Counted from the stretch's first letter, positions 1-11,559 are shown. The stretch is 64,000 nt of DNA from Kitagawia praeruptora (GCA_037693485.1 CM075348.1:10398501-10462500), one strand, 5' to 3'. Made by a program: numbers and translations. The notes: generated from the sequence alone by a model not told the origin.

Positions 1-540
1 GATTTACTCATTTTTTTTATTCGGTTCGAGCTTAAGAGTGGGGTTTGTTAGAGCTTGAAGATTTGGAGCTTGGAGCTTGAAGATTGAGCTTAATTAGGTA
101 TTTGTTTGATTTTGTGGTTCAATTTTGGATTCGATTTTAGGGTTCGATTTTTGGGGTTCGATTTTTGGGTTTGCTTGGTCATGTATTTGCTTAATTTACA
201 TGTTCATCTATATTTCTTTTGCTTCTGTGTGTAGTTGTATGTATACTTGTTATTTGAGACATATTGAAAAGTGTTTGTATATAGTCCTCTTAAAAATATC
301 TATTTGAGACATATTCTGATTTAAAAGAAGGGTGATGGTCACCAGAAGAAGACATACTTTTGTGTGAGGTAATTTGATTCTTTTTATTCTTCTGTACGTT
401 TCTACTTGCTGTGACTTCCGAGTTATCAGTTTGATATTGATATGAAGGAAGTCCACATGACTTCTCTGATTATTCTTATTTGAATGAGTATTACAGATTA
501 CACTTATCAATTCTTTAAATTAACTTTAAATCTTCTGCAG

Positions 541-800
541 GTGGTGATACAGAATTTGGGGCTGGAGCTGACAATGCAGCAGCTTATAATGGGAACCTAG
601 TGAAGCGAGTACTCACGGGTGGTGGCACTCCCTTGAGGCCTAACGATAAACTCAACGTCTTTTTATTTGCAGTGTTCAACGAAAATCAGAAAGGCGATGA
701 CTTAATCCAAGAGCATGTAACAAGACTTTTCGTTGAAATTTTCTGCACAATCTATAAGATCTCTTTGGATGGGCACTTGCCTTGTCAAGTTGGATGGTCT
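541..800 (+). pseudogene. Glucan endo-1,3-beta-glucosidase (GH17) gene fragment
   Basis: An exon-like stretch opens after a splice-acceptor-like TTCTGCAG ending at 540. It reads about 55 residues that strongly resemble the C-terminal part of the GH17 catalytic domain of plant beta-1,3-glucanases: a DNAAAYNGNLVKRVL block, then GGGTPLRP, then a LNVFLFAVFNENQK block. In full-length family members this part lies near the end of the (beta/alpha)8 barrel. After NENQK the similarity decays: the usual SERNYGLFYP region is only faintly visible before a stop near 803. No other GH17 exon is recognisable. The piece lies inside what I take to be a CACTA element, so it looks like a captured, non-functional host-gene fragment. 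Confidence is good for the family and moderate for the capture. Confidence 0.65.
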
Positions 801-3240
801 TACTGAAGCAACTATATGTCTTTGCTGGCAACTACAAAGAGCTTTAAGACATCAATTTAACCGTCTTTGTTGTTTTACTATTATTAACTTTTTTTTTTGC
901 TAACTAGTGCTATTAACCATTTTGTATTCTCTGCTGCTGCTGCTTGTATAGTTTTGAAACTTAACCAACTTTACTTTTACTTACATAAAGAAGAAAATGG
1001 ATTACCTTTATCTGACATATTTGTCTTTGTTGTAGATCTTGGCGATGCGATATCCCAGCAAACTCGTATTGCTAGGCTGCTTGTCTGCTTTACTTGTCAG
1101 TGATTTCTCTATCTAAATTCCTATGACTTTACTTGTATGCATATATATATATATATGCACCTACATATTTAAGTTCAGTTAAGAATAACATAGTATTCCC
1201 TATTATAATATTTTATTTAAGAGCTAAAGCTGAGAAACTCTATGCCCCCCTCCTGCGGCACTCTCCCCTTCGAAGTTTATACAAATACTCATTAGTAATA
1301 CTATTTCAGTAGAATTTACTGGCATATGTTGGGGTCATTTTTCTATTCTTCTTCACATAGAGTACTTGGCATAATCACGAGCTGTACATGTAACTTTACT
1401 TTCATTGGAAACTATAATGTTCAGATATGAACAATCTCACTTCTACAACTAATTCATGATTGAGTAATAATTATAGATGATATCATCTGTCACAGATGTT
1501 CCGAATTAACCCTGCATATGTATATGTTTAAGTATGAACTGTGCAGATTCCTCGACAATTTACTCATCATATAACAACATTATTATTTTTCAAATTTGGG
1601 ATATGGTTCTTGTGGGATGCATTCAAAGAAGGGTAACTATGATATTATTCATTACCTTTTAGTGGCTTTTATATTGCGATTAATTTTTCTTATTGCAAAA
1701 GGAACTTGTAATGGAGTGTCCCGTTTTTCTTTTTCGATAATAGGGAGGCTGAAGAATTGGTTGAAGTTGAAGCAGAACTGGTCCATCTCATCTACTTTTT
1801 CAGACTGAATTTCTTTTTTACATTATCTTGGTTGAAGTACATTCTCTGACATTACCTTGGTTAATTTTTGTAGGATGCTTATTTGAACAATACCAGTTGG
1901 GTATTATTTTGTAAACCTGGTTCATCACTCCTTCAACTTATTTGCTCTGCTGTATTGACTTGGCGTGGGAGAAATGGCAAGGACAAATTTCTAAGCTGGA
2001 TTGCAGTTCCTTTTGACTAGGCATTGATGCGGTTACACTGAGTCCTTTTTTATTGTCTTATATGCAAATTTTATGATTGGAATTCCTATGTGACTCTGTC
2101 TCCTCCAAAGTATAGATAGAGAGAGATTACTGTACAACTTTTAGTTGGCCTGTGGACCTCGTTGATCTGCCTTCTATCTTTCTCGTCGATGGCTAGATCA
2201 TTTCAATAATTAAACCATACATATGTTGTAAATCATAAATTGAAAGATAAAAAGTCAATGATGTATTTCAATGTTTTATACAGGGGAGCCAAAAGCCAAT
2301 GGTGGTAAGAAGGTCGTTGTTCCGAAGTTTGTATAAGGTCCCCAACGTAGCTTTTACTTATCAGTGGAAATATCATTTACTTGCCTGCTTTAACTTTTTA
2401 AAATATTGAAATTTCATTAAGAGAGTATGCGGTGCAATGAGTTGAGGTATGAGTTCGACCACACTATGGTAGTTTTTATGAAGGATATCTATGTACCGAG
2501 TCAATAGTTGAACCCTTTAAGTATATGTGATCAGGGTAGACACTAGAGGAGTGGTAGGAATACCTAGCTTAACTATGATCATACCAGTTCATCAACACAG
2601 GGATGACTTGTACATCTCAGTATTACATAAAGTTACATTAGTTTCTTTCAGTCTGTGCAGTCTTATTAAAAGACAAAATGTCTTATGTATTCTACTGCCT
2701 TCGTAAGCGTCTCACTCACTTATCCTACATCCTGTTCCATATGTTATTAGAATTTCTTGTATATAAAGTCTTAATGCTTTGCTTTCTTATTTTTAATGGT
2801 GAAACATGTATATAATAAAGTCTTAATGCTTTGCTTTCTTTTTCAGTGGGTTGCCAAGAATCGAAAGGTGACTTATTCCAGGCTGAGCTTGATGAGGTTC
2901 GATTTGAGACTCATAGCCATATCGAGTCCTTGTAAAAAAAGGCCCAGATCTGTAGCTCTTTTGTTTTGCTTTATTTTGACTTCAGTAGTAAGACTTGTAG
3001 TTTATGTTGATGGCGAAATGTAGTTGATAAACTATGTTTGGGATGAATTATGTAGTTTGTAAATGATGGTTTGAAAATATGTATAGAGTAGTTGGTTTTG
3101 ATTTGTGTAATTTGTTTGGATTAGTAGATGATCTATTCAGAATCTTGGTAAATTAATGAATGTTTAGTTTTGCGATATTGGTTTGGTTATTTAGTTTTGG
3201 TATGGTAATTTAGTGTTTGAATGAATGTTTGGTTTTTGGG
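801..3240. other. No recognisable gene; interior of the CACTA region
   Basis: The stretch is AT-rich with short exon-like pieces bounded by plausible splice sites (around 2284-2334 and 2847-2935) that I cannot assign to a family. An (AT)n microsatellite lies at 1141-1158. A 36-bp phrase is repeated near 2758-2795 and 2808-2845 (TATATAAAGTCTTAATGC variants). I see no complete reading frame, RNA gene or transposase. Confidence 0.4.
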
Positions 3241-3282
3241 CATTTCATTGAAATAGGGGATTCATGAATTACAAAAAGAAAA

Positions 3283-3519
3283 TAGACATCACTTTAGAAA
3301 CAAAAGAACTGATGTCATAATCAAATAGACATATCAGTCACCCAGTAAAGAACCGATGTTAAAGTATATAATAGACATCACAAGTTAATTGAAACCGATA
3401 TCTTAAAGGCTTACAGACATCGGTTAAAAAGCGATGTCTAAGGCCCCTACTTTTAACATCGCATGCAAAGACATCGCTTGGATTTTAAAAAGACATCGGC
3501 TAATAAGCGATGTCTAAGA
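3283..3519. repeat. CACTA subterminal inverted repeats
   Basis: Variants of AGACATCG and its complement CGATGTCT occur repeatedly, often paired as small palindromes, for example at 3414-3440 and 3490-3516. In CACTA elements such subterminal arrays bind the transposase accessory protein. They stop at the terminal CACTA motif. Confidence 0.7.
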
Positions 3520-3586
3520 CAGTTTTTCTAGTAGTGTTTGTTGAATTCCAAACATACTATCCAAACATATCTAAAATTGTTCCACA

Positions 3587-4829
3587 ATGTCAAACAATAT
3601 ACAAATTATTCAAGAGTTGATGAATGAAGAAGAAGAAGAAGAAGCTCAAGCTCTACTAACGATGGCCGATGCTGCTTATCAATATCATCAACACCATAGA
3701 GCAAATATGGTATCACGTTATGGTGGATCTGTAATGAATCACCGTGTGTTTAATCGGAAAAGAGAAGAATGTCATGCTAGGCTTTATCATGATTATTTTT
3801 CCGATAATCCAACATATCCGGAAGAAGCATTTCGTAGAAGATTTCGGATGCGTCGATCATTATTTTTACGAATTCAAGAAGAAATTACAATTCATGATAG
3901 TTATTTTAGTCAAAGAAATGATGCTGTGGGAGTTCGTGAATTATCATCTCTGCAAAAGATGACAGCTGCACTAAGGATGCTTGCATATGGAACTCCCGCC
4001 GACGCTATTGATGATTATGTAAGAATTGGTGAAAGCACGGCAATAGAGAGTCTGAGAAGATTTGTTAAAGCAATTGTCGAAGTATTTGGCGAAGAATATT
4101 TGAGACGACCAACGAATGAAGATGTGGCTAGACTGTTGGCGGAAAACAAACGCCGTGGCTTTCCTGGAATGTTAGGCAGTATTGATTGTATGCACTGAAA
4201 GTGGGAAAATTGTCCATCTGCATGGCAAGGTATGTTCACTGGTCATATTCATGAACCCACTATTATCTTGGAAGCAATAGCTTCAAAAGATCTTTGGCTT
4301 TGGCATGCATTTTTTGGATTACCTGGATCGTTAAATGATATTAATGTGTTAGATCAATGGACACGAATATAATATGGGATATTATCTTGCTGATGGTATA
4401 TATCCTTCTTGGCCTACATTTGTTAAAACTATTCCATCCCCTCAAGGAAACAACAAAAAGAATTTTGCAACTGCACAAGAAGCTGCTAGAAAAGATGTTG
4501 AGCGGGCATTTGGAGTGTTACAAGCTCGGTTTGCAATGATACGTGGGCCATCACGTTTTTGGGACGTCCATACAATGAAATATATTATGACGGCTTGTAT
4601 AATTTTGCATAATATGATCGTTGAAGATGAAATGGAATTACATTTTTCAAATGAAAATTACGATTTAGATGAATCCGTACCTCTAGCTTCTACTAGCCGC
4701 ACTCGTACCAGGGATATGAGGGAATTTTTACAAGTGCATCAACAAATTCGGGACAAACAAACTCATATTCAGTTACAAAATGATCTTGTAGAACATTTGT
4801 GGGAGATTCATGGTGCAGAGATGGAATAG
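3587..4829 (+). pseudogene. PIF/Harbinger DDE transposase (HARBI1-like nuclease), broken
   Basis: The first frame (3587-4198) encodes the N-terminal half of a plant PIF/Harbinger transposase: an acidic leader, an RRRFRMRRSLFLRI block, an LSSLQKMTAALRMLAYG block and GFPGMLGSIDCMH, which holds the first catalytic aspartate. A TGA at 4196-4198 replaces the Trp codon normally following CMH. The same frame then continues through the GHIHEPTIILEA and FFGLPGSLNDINVLD regions to about 4370. A +1 shift leads into the C-terminal part (4374-4829), with GYYLADGIYPSW and the ARKDVERAFGVLQARF region that carries the last acidic catalytic residue. About 30-40 residues normally present between these blocks are missing, so there is both a nonsense mutation and an internal deletion. 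It cannot make an active enzyme. Confidence 0.9.
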
Positions 4830-5057
4830 TTTGATTTGCTAGTTGTTATCATGTACTCAATTATTTATATTATTAGTTTCATTTCTGTTATTGATGTACT
4901 CTTTTATATTGTTAGTACTGAAATTTGACATGGAATAAAAAGTTTGAATTACATAAAATAAGTCTAATTCATACATATCCTGAAATCCATACATATCCTG
5001 ATATTAAAAAATAAGTCTAATTCGTTAGATTACAAAATAAAAACTAATTAAACACAA

Positions 5058-5387
5058 TTACATCCTCTTTTTTAAAATGTCATCTTTCAGAGAATTGTAA
5101 TATTGTGCGAGATTTGCCTCCATGGTACTCGTATCAATGCCCAAGATGGACATTTCATACATCCTTCTCTTTCGTTCCTCCTTTGCTTTCTCTCGTTCCT
5201 CCCTTGCTCTCTCTCGATCTTCCACTACCTTAAACCTTTCTTTCTCAATCTCAATCAACTGCTGGATTGTTTCATGTCTTGCTTCAGACAGCCTATGTTG
5301 ACGGAGGAATCTAGAATTCCCCAAATTGGACCCGTTATTGACCCGAATCCAGAATAAAATACCCGTGCGAGATTTTGGGCATAACAA
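5058..5387 (-). pseudogene. PIF/Harbinger accessory ORF (Myb/SANT-like), C-terminal fragment
   Basis: The - strand frame ends with a charged coiled-coil rich in Glu, Arg and Lys (EREKAKEERKRRMYEMSILG) followed by an AQYYNSLKDDI-type tail. This is the usual C-terminus of the Myb-like DNA-binding protein encoded next to PIF/Harbinger transposases. It is convergent with the transposase and about 230 bp from it, as expected for one element. The N-terminal Myb part is absent: the frame is cut near 5387, exactly where Gypsy-derived sequence begins. The inference is that a retroelement insertion or rearrangement removed the rest of the transposon. Confidence 0.7.
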
Positions 5388-5759
5388 CTACCCCCCAATT
5401 CCATGTAAAATCAAAGATGAAGCATGGAATTCTCAATCTTAAAGACACCAAAATCTCTTCGTAACTTTTCTTCTTCAGGGCGCGTCCTCATGCTTCTTAT
5501 CTTTAAGATTTTAAGCGGAGGGCGCGTCCTTCAATACTTCAATCCAAAATTTTATCTCCTTGACAACTCTAGTTTTGATTTCTTCGTAGAGGAATAACAC
5601 AAATGCTCCACATCTCTAAGCTTACATGAGCTAACTCGGCGTAAGAAACAAAAGATGTTATGCACAAGTGTAAACCTCTCACGGGACTCGCACTAAAGCT
5701 AAATATATATTTACAGAGGGCTCGCCTTATGATATTAAGGCGTATGGATCTCTTCAGCT

Positions 5760-6490
5760 GTCGTCCACATACACTTCCATGGTCTTTCCAATCAAATCTT
5801 TGAACATCATATCCACCAATCTTTGATAAGTTCTCTCCGCATTAATCAAGCCAAAGGGCATTCCAATGTGGCAGTAAAATCCTTTATCTTGCTATTGTAT
5901 CTACCAACTGATCAATTCGAGGAAGAGGAAAATTATCCTTAGGGCAAGCCTTGTTCAGATCAGTGAAATCTACACAAGTCCTCCATTTCCTATTAGGCTT
6001 CTTAACGAGAACCGGGTTAGCTAACCACTCTGGGTAGTAAGACTCTTTAATCAAGCCAACATTTAACAATCTATCAACTTTTTCCTTTATGCAGTAGCTC
6101 TTCCTCACTTATTAGACGTTGCTTCTGCCTTATACCCTTCTTGTCAGAATCTACATTCAAGTGATGACGCATGACCTTTGGATCACTGCCCACCATATCA
6201 TCATGATTCCAAGCAAAAACATCTGAATCCCAAGCATCCACCAAAACTAAGATTGTATCTTCTGTTGAACCAGTCTTTTCCACCGATTGAGGCATTCTTG
6301 AATTAAGATCAAAATCAAAACTTCGAGGGGTCTTCAATCGATGCTTCATCCTTGAAGGGTGCGTCCTCTTTAAGAGGGAAATCTTTCTTAACAAGGGCAT
6401 TCGCCAGGCCTTCCAAAAACATTCTTCTTCCAACGATCTGCTTACCTCTATTACTAATTGATTTGATATCATCAGAATTTTCTTCTCCAA
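5760..6490 (-). pseudogene. Gypsy reverse transcriptase, N-terminal half, plus upstream linker
   Basis: The frame at 6108-5884 encodes the first RT motifs: a KEKVDRLLNVGLIKE segment, YPEWLANPVLVKKPNRKWR, then DFTDLNKACPKDNFPLPRIDQLVD. After a small disruption near 5884 the frame picks up again at 5880-5760 as FGLINAERTYQRLVD and a MEVYVDD catalytic box. The catalytic YVDD is therefore present but in another frame. Upstream, 6490-6110 is acidic linker with no recognisable motif. Everything downstream of the YVDD box (RNase H, integrase) is gone. Confidence 0.8.
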
Positions 6491-6964
6491 GCTCTTCTAT
6501 AATCCCTTCTTGAAAGTCATCAAAGTCTAGTTATCTGAGGGCGCGCCCTCTGGGTGGACGCTTCCTCATCTTCTGGTTCTTGAATAAAATGATGAGCCTG
6601 AATTTCTCCCTTAATGTTCATGATTCCTTCAGAGCTTCTTTCAATGAGGGCGCGCCCTCCATCTCTTTGTCTCCGGAAACCTTCATTTCCTTCAACAAGG
6701 GGCACCCTACTAGGGCATTGTGAACTGACTCCTGACCCAAAACCATGAATTCCATCATCTGAGTTATTGGGAAAGAACCTTTTCCAAGAGTTACGGTAAC
6801 CTGATTGCACCCATCATTTTGATAACTTCTACTAAAAACCATAAATTTTTGCATTCTCTGCTACCATGTCTTTGTCCGGAAGCGACACATTCTTGTAGGT
6901 ATTGTAATATAGAATATTCCCCGAACTTCCATTGCCCGAATCTGAAGAACACATTCCTCATCTT

Positions 6965-7970
6965 CAGTACAAGTGATATCTGCACACCCCCTTGAACAAT
7001 TTAGGTGGCCTTAACTCCATGCTATTCACATCGGTGAGAGGTATATCTTTCCGAAGCATTGTTGCAATTACCCCCCAAGTGATGTCCTCCAAAGATAGTG
7101 TGTATACGTCCTTCCTTGGCAAATTTCTTCTCCTCAATTTTGTCCTCATCACGAAGGGCGCGCCCTCGTTCTTCCTCCCAGGATTCTCTTTATGCTTCTT
7201 GACTTCTCTAACAATCCAATCGATCAAGTATCCTTCCTTGATCAGATCTTCAATTTCATCCTTCAGCTGACGAAATTCATAAGTATTGTGACTTGTCGAC
7301 TCATAGTACTCACATTGCTTCTTCTTATCCTTGCTTTTCCAGGCAGACGGAGGAGCCGGCTTCTTAAAAAGCCCTTTATTCTTGTTCACCTCAAAGATGT
7401 GTTCAATCGAAGCCACCAACGGAGTGTAATTATTTGTCCTTCGATCATGAGAATACATATCTGGAGTTCCCCATTCTCTTCCAACACTAGTTGCATTCAC
7501 TCCGTTAGCGCCGATTCCGGTACGATATACAAGACTTGTAATCTTCCCTTTAGCGTTCCATGAGCTTCTATCTTCCGATTTTCTACCAAGGATTGCTCCA
7601 TTATCTTAAAAGATTCAGCATGTGCAAAAACATCAATCAACATAGCTGAATCCCTTTCTCGAAGACGCTTCCAGAAATCCGTTTCTACTTGCAAACCATC
7701 TATCAAGAAATTCTTAAGTGTCTCATCGGTTGTTCCTCTAACCAAAGCGGATTCTGCATTCAATCTTTTGAAGTAAGATTGAAGGCTTTCTCCTTCTTTC
7801 TGCTTGATGTTGGCCAGAGTTGTAACGGGAAGAGCATACTTCACTGTTGCTTGCAACTTTGTTAAGAACAAAGTCTTCATCGTCTCCCAATAGGTAATCA
7901 CACCACACCCAAGCTTTTGAAATCATTGCTAAGCACTTTCCCTGAAAGTTGTTGCCAGCAGACGACATCT
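6965..7970 (-). pseudogene. Gypsy gag polyprotein, degraded
   Basis: The frame at 7901-7497 contains the retrotransposon gag core (TLFLTKLQATVKYAL, then KQKEGESLQSYFKRLNAE). It continues in 7500-6964 with the C-terminal gag domain. Tat-type gag proteins have a CCHC zinc knuckle before a QLKDEIEDLI helix. Here the helix is clear, but the knuckle reads CEYYESTSHNTYEF, so two cysteines are replaced by Tyr and Phe and zinc binding should be lost. The frame breaks between the two parts near 7500. The C-terminal part includes an EGAP segment encoded by one copy of the GC-rich palindrome. Confidence 0.75.
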
Positions 7971-8544
7971 AGCCAAGTCAGTTACTTGGTAAACATCCAT
8001 CTCAATGTCAAAACATCCTTAGAACTCCATAGGGTCTGCATTTTCATGAAAACGTAGATCATTGGTCATAGATCTATATCCTGTAGGGAGCTGTGTCTTG
8101 AAAATGGAGAAGGAGTTTGTGTCGTAGTAGATATCCTTCCTCCATCCAAGTGAGAAAGAAGCCTCTTCAGGTCGATGACATTAAAGATGCCCACACTTGA
8201 GTATAAGTTGAGTACCCCCCAGGGGTAGAGGTTGAGCCGTTGTTTGAGCATTTCCTGGAACTCCGGCATGAAGTTGTGTGAGAATTACCTCTTGAGTCTG
8301 AGTTTGTTCCTTTTGACCTTGAGCTTGTGGATTTTCTTCAATCTATGGATTCCCCTGAGAACCTCCTTGATGCTTTCCTTTAGAGGGAGGGCGCACCCTC
8401 AACCTCACTTCACTACAAGTACTTGAAGGAATTTAAGTGATACGAGGAGATCTATCGCGCCCTCTTTGTTCTGAAGTCGCCTCTATCCTTGATACTTCTC
8501 CATCCTCTAATCTTCATGGTCTCGGCTACTCCTTCTTCCAGCAT

Positions 8545-10160
8545 CACCTTGAGGAGGGGCTTGTTCATATCCAAGGGGCCTCGAGGGGGCGCGCGCTGTG
8601 GATCACCATCTCGAGGAAGGGCTCGCTCATGTCCAAGGGGCCTCGACCTGTAATCAAGGGGCGCGCGCTGTGGATCACGGGGCCTCGATTCCAATTGCTT
8701 CTCTTTCTTCTGATGCTCAAGGAGTACCATCCTTAGATCATCGTCACTAAGCGTTCCCTCAAGCTTGCAAAGTCTTTCTTCATCACGTTGAGTCTCACTG
8801 GGCGCGTCCTGAGCGATGTGGGTGAGGGGGCGCCCTTCGAGGAGTCACCAGTTGAAATCTCATTTCCTGCACTTCTTCACCTCTTCGAGAGCTTTCCTCA
8901 ACTTGAAAAGCTTTCCCTGTTCAACGGTGATTTCGTGAAATGCTCCGAGATTTTCTCCTACTTCCTCTTGTTGAACATAAGCTTCATGGTGGGCTTGATT
9001 ACCCCCCTAAGCTGAGGGTGCTCCCTCTAAGAGATTTCATGGCTTCAGAGTTCGAGAAGCTACTACCATCAAATCTAAGGTAACTGCACTGGGGCTTCAA
9101 AAGGCTGTGGAGATGGATGGCGCATTATCAAAAGAGGATCGGTTTGCATGCTTAAAGGAAAATTTCCACATCGCATCTTCTACCCGAGGGCGCGTCCTCC
9201 ATTGTACGAGAACTATTCAAACTCACCCTTCAGGGCGCGCCCTACAGGCATAATCTTGCATTCTCGAAAAAGTTGAAAATTTCACTCAACAAAGACTAGG
9301 GAAAGTGTACATAAAGTGTACATGGACTACCCCCTAGACTAGGAGGTAATTAATTTAGCTTGTAGTCTACTATTCAGGCATGCTCTAAGTCAATCAACTT
9401 CTGGTAGAAAGAGTGCATTCTCCGGTCACGGGCTACTTCAAATCTCATCCCATGAAGGGGCATCTCAAAATGAGGCATCCTATGAATAACATCTCTCGAA
9501 GAGGCATCTCACTAGGAGGCATCCAAAAAAGGGCATCTCACGAAGAGGCATCTCACAAGGAGGCCCTATGAAAGGCATCTCACGAAGAGGCATCCCCGTG
9601 CGGGTATTCCGCGGTTCACACAAATTGTCCTAAAATACATCAGTACTACCCCCCAGCATCAGAATATCATTACTTAAAGAAGCGTCTCTTAAAGAGTCAT
9701 CCCAAGAGGGGAATTTTAAGAGAGAGCCGTTGGAGTTGCTGAGGATGCGCCCTATGTGGACGAGGGCAATGACAAAGTCTCTTCTAGTCCGGATGAATGT
9801 CATTCTTGTGTAGAGGGGCTCACTCATGACCTTGGGGCCTCAACCTGCCTATCAGGGACACACTCTAAGATTCATGGGGCCGCACATCAATGCAATTTTC
9901 TTCAAGCAAAAGATATGCCATGGATTGTTGCGATCATACTTGCAGACGAAGCCACAACATGAGGTTGATAAGTTAGGGCGCGCCCAGATGCCTATCATTT
10001 AGGTCATTGTAGATACGACGGCGCGTCCTCTGTAGCAAAGTATTGTTTCTTCATAGAGGGGCTCACTCACGACCTTGGGGCCTCAACCTGATGATTAGGG
10101 GGCATACACTATGGTTCGTGGGGCCGCAACTCAACAGCTTCTTTCCTTCTGGAGTCCAAG
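8545..10160. repeat. Imperfect ~110-bp module in the Gypsy 5' region
   Basis: A module built from GGGGCTCACTCATG, then GGGGCCTCAACCTG, then a segment near TATGGTTC and GGGGCCGCA is found at about 9813-9895 and 10057-10135. A more diverged, internally duplicated version lies at about 8555-8700. Each copy is followed by a similar CTTCTTT-rich stretch and a CAAG/CAAGCAA end. This resembles the repeated untranslated regions known in Tat-lineage elements. Confidence 0.7.
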
Positions 10161-11446
10161 CAATAAACATCTAAGCTAATATATTCAAGTAAACAATTAA
10201 TCAAACAGTTACTCTGCAAGCAGCTATGAGATCCACAAAATTCACAAACAGTTAAAAAATCAAACTTTTTCACTCAATTTCACAGATCAGGAATTTTTTT
10301 ACAAATTAAAAGAGGAAAGAATTAAGTCAGATTATACCTGTGGTCTTGAATTGATGCAACGAATTGTAGTGAAAAACAAGAACAAGTGTAGAGAGAATAA
10401 GCGGGATAGGAGAAAGTGTAGAGAGAATGAATTAGCGGGAGAGGAGAATAATAGGCGGGAGATTGGAGCGGGAGATGATGTGGAAGAAAATAGGGGCGCT
10501 AGTTTGCTTACCAAAATATGGGGTTCAGTTTTGTCTCCCCTAAAATTTTTAGGGAAGGGGGAGATGGTTGGAGTGTGTAATTTGACACTAAATCCCTATA
10601 TCAGTCCACCTGGCAGAGTTTTAGGTAAGGAAACATGAGCGTTGGAGTTGCTCTAACTTGCCTTCATGTCCATATTAAATATTAAGAATATTGGGGATCG
10701 TAGAGAGTCGAACTTGGGACCTCTGCGTGCCTGAACTCTAATACCATGTTAAGTAACCAACAAACAAATGTATGTTGTATTATTCCTTCGTCATTGGCAA
10801 GTGTATCTCAATAACACACCATTATCATCCATTTTCTTCCATAACAGTATCAGGACACTCATCTATGACTATGAGCTCCATTTATAGCATGTGATTGTTG
10901 GGATAGTGATTTTTTAGTGTGTAGAAATCTTTTAAAATGTGCTGAATGGAGTTCTTGGGTTGGGAAAATAAATTCATTAGTCCTTGAGCTATTCCGCTTT
11001 TCTAATTCTCGTCCTTAAATAAAAAATTCGCTATTTTACATCATGTAACTTTTAAATTTTCTAATTTAGATCTTTCCATTAAAATCCGATACTATACTTA
11101 CATGGCACAGAGTACAGACGATAGAGGCGAAAGAAGAATACATAAAGAGATGGTTGAGGTGGCTAATGGTGAGTTGATGATATGACTTGTTATGATAGAT
11201 TCATAACACACCATTATGATCCATTTTCTTCCATAACATTAACAGGATACTCATCTATGACTATGAGTTCCATTTATTAGATGAGTTCCATTTATAGTAT
11301 GTGATTGTCAAGCAAGTGCCTAAAAATCGTTTGAAATGTGCTAAATGGAGTTCTTGGCTTTGTATAGTTTGGTTGCAGACTTGTAGGGGCCTGTGCCTAA
11401 GGCAAACAGTTATGTTCAATTCATTGGCCCAGAATATTTGGAGTAC
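10161..11446. repeat. Non-coding stretch with a ~150-bp direct repeat
   Basis: Two copies of one sequence lie at about 10811-10957 and 11203-11362. They share ATAACACACCATTAT, a TCCATTTTCTTCCATAACA segment, CTCATCTATGACTATGAG and AATGGAGTTCTTGG, with a period near 392 bp. The second copy has a small internal duplication (ATGAGTTCCATTTAT). Near 10735 a degenerate CTCTAATACCATG resembles the complement of a Met-tRNA primer site, so an old LTR element is possible. No gene is seen. Confidence 0.6.
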
Positions 11447-11559
11447 TTAATTTGAATTAAGATTAAAATCGCTATGCAATGGAGTAATAAACAGGTTGTT
11501 CAGTGGAGAGAGGCCAAGAAATTTAGGATGGGCAACTTGAATGTGAAGCAACGGAGATC

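Larger units (their letters stand above)
1..3536 (+). mobile_element. CACTA (En/Spm) transposon, 3' part; 5' end outside window
   Basis: The right terminus is read at 3520-3536, where the complement begins CACTACTAGAAAAACTG, the typical CACTA-family end. Just inside it are short subterminal repeats in both orientations, as expected for this superfamily. No left terminus is present, so the element must start before the window or be truncated. I recognise no TNPD/TNPA transposase in the interior; the only recognisable coding piece is a GH17 fragment at 541-800. Assigning all of 1-3536 to the element is inference; the terminus and subterminal repeats are seen directly. Confidence 0.55.
5477..10029. 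repeat. Dispersed 12-bp palindrome AGGGCGCGCCCT
   Basis: Perfect copies lie at 6538-6549, 6647-6658, 7155-7166 and 9232-9243. One- or two-base variants lie at 5477, 5519, 8388, 8799, 9187, 9975 and 10018, and GC-rich relatives near 8585, 8659 and 8826. They occur in coding parts (gag, linker) and in the non-coding 5' region of the same Gypsy remnant. The surrounding sequence is AT-rich to neutral, so the motif stands out strongly. Confidence 0.9.
5388..10160 (-). mobile_element. Decayed Ty3/Gypsy element of the Tat/Ogre type
   Basis: Read on the - strand the order is 5' region (10160-7970), gag (7970-6965), protease/linker (about 6965-6120), reverse transcriptase start (6108-5760), then a deletion. 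The RT reads WRTCVDFTDLNKACPKDNFP, the signature of non-chromovirus Tat-lineage Gypsy elements. RNase H and integrase are missing. I could not define LTRs or a target duplication. The whole element carries many copies of a GC-rich palindrome and of a TACCCCCC motif, listed separately. Confidence 0.75.

Noticed and set aside
8452..8736. Arg/Pro-rich frames on both strands in the GC-rich part of the Gypsy remnant
   Set aside because: They arise from the GC-rich repeated module and palindromes; no family resemblance.
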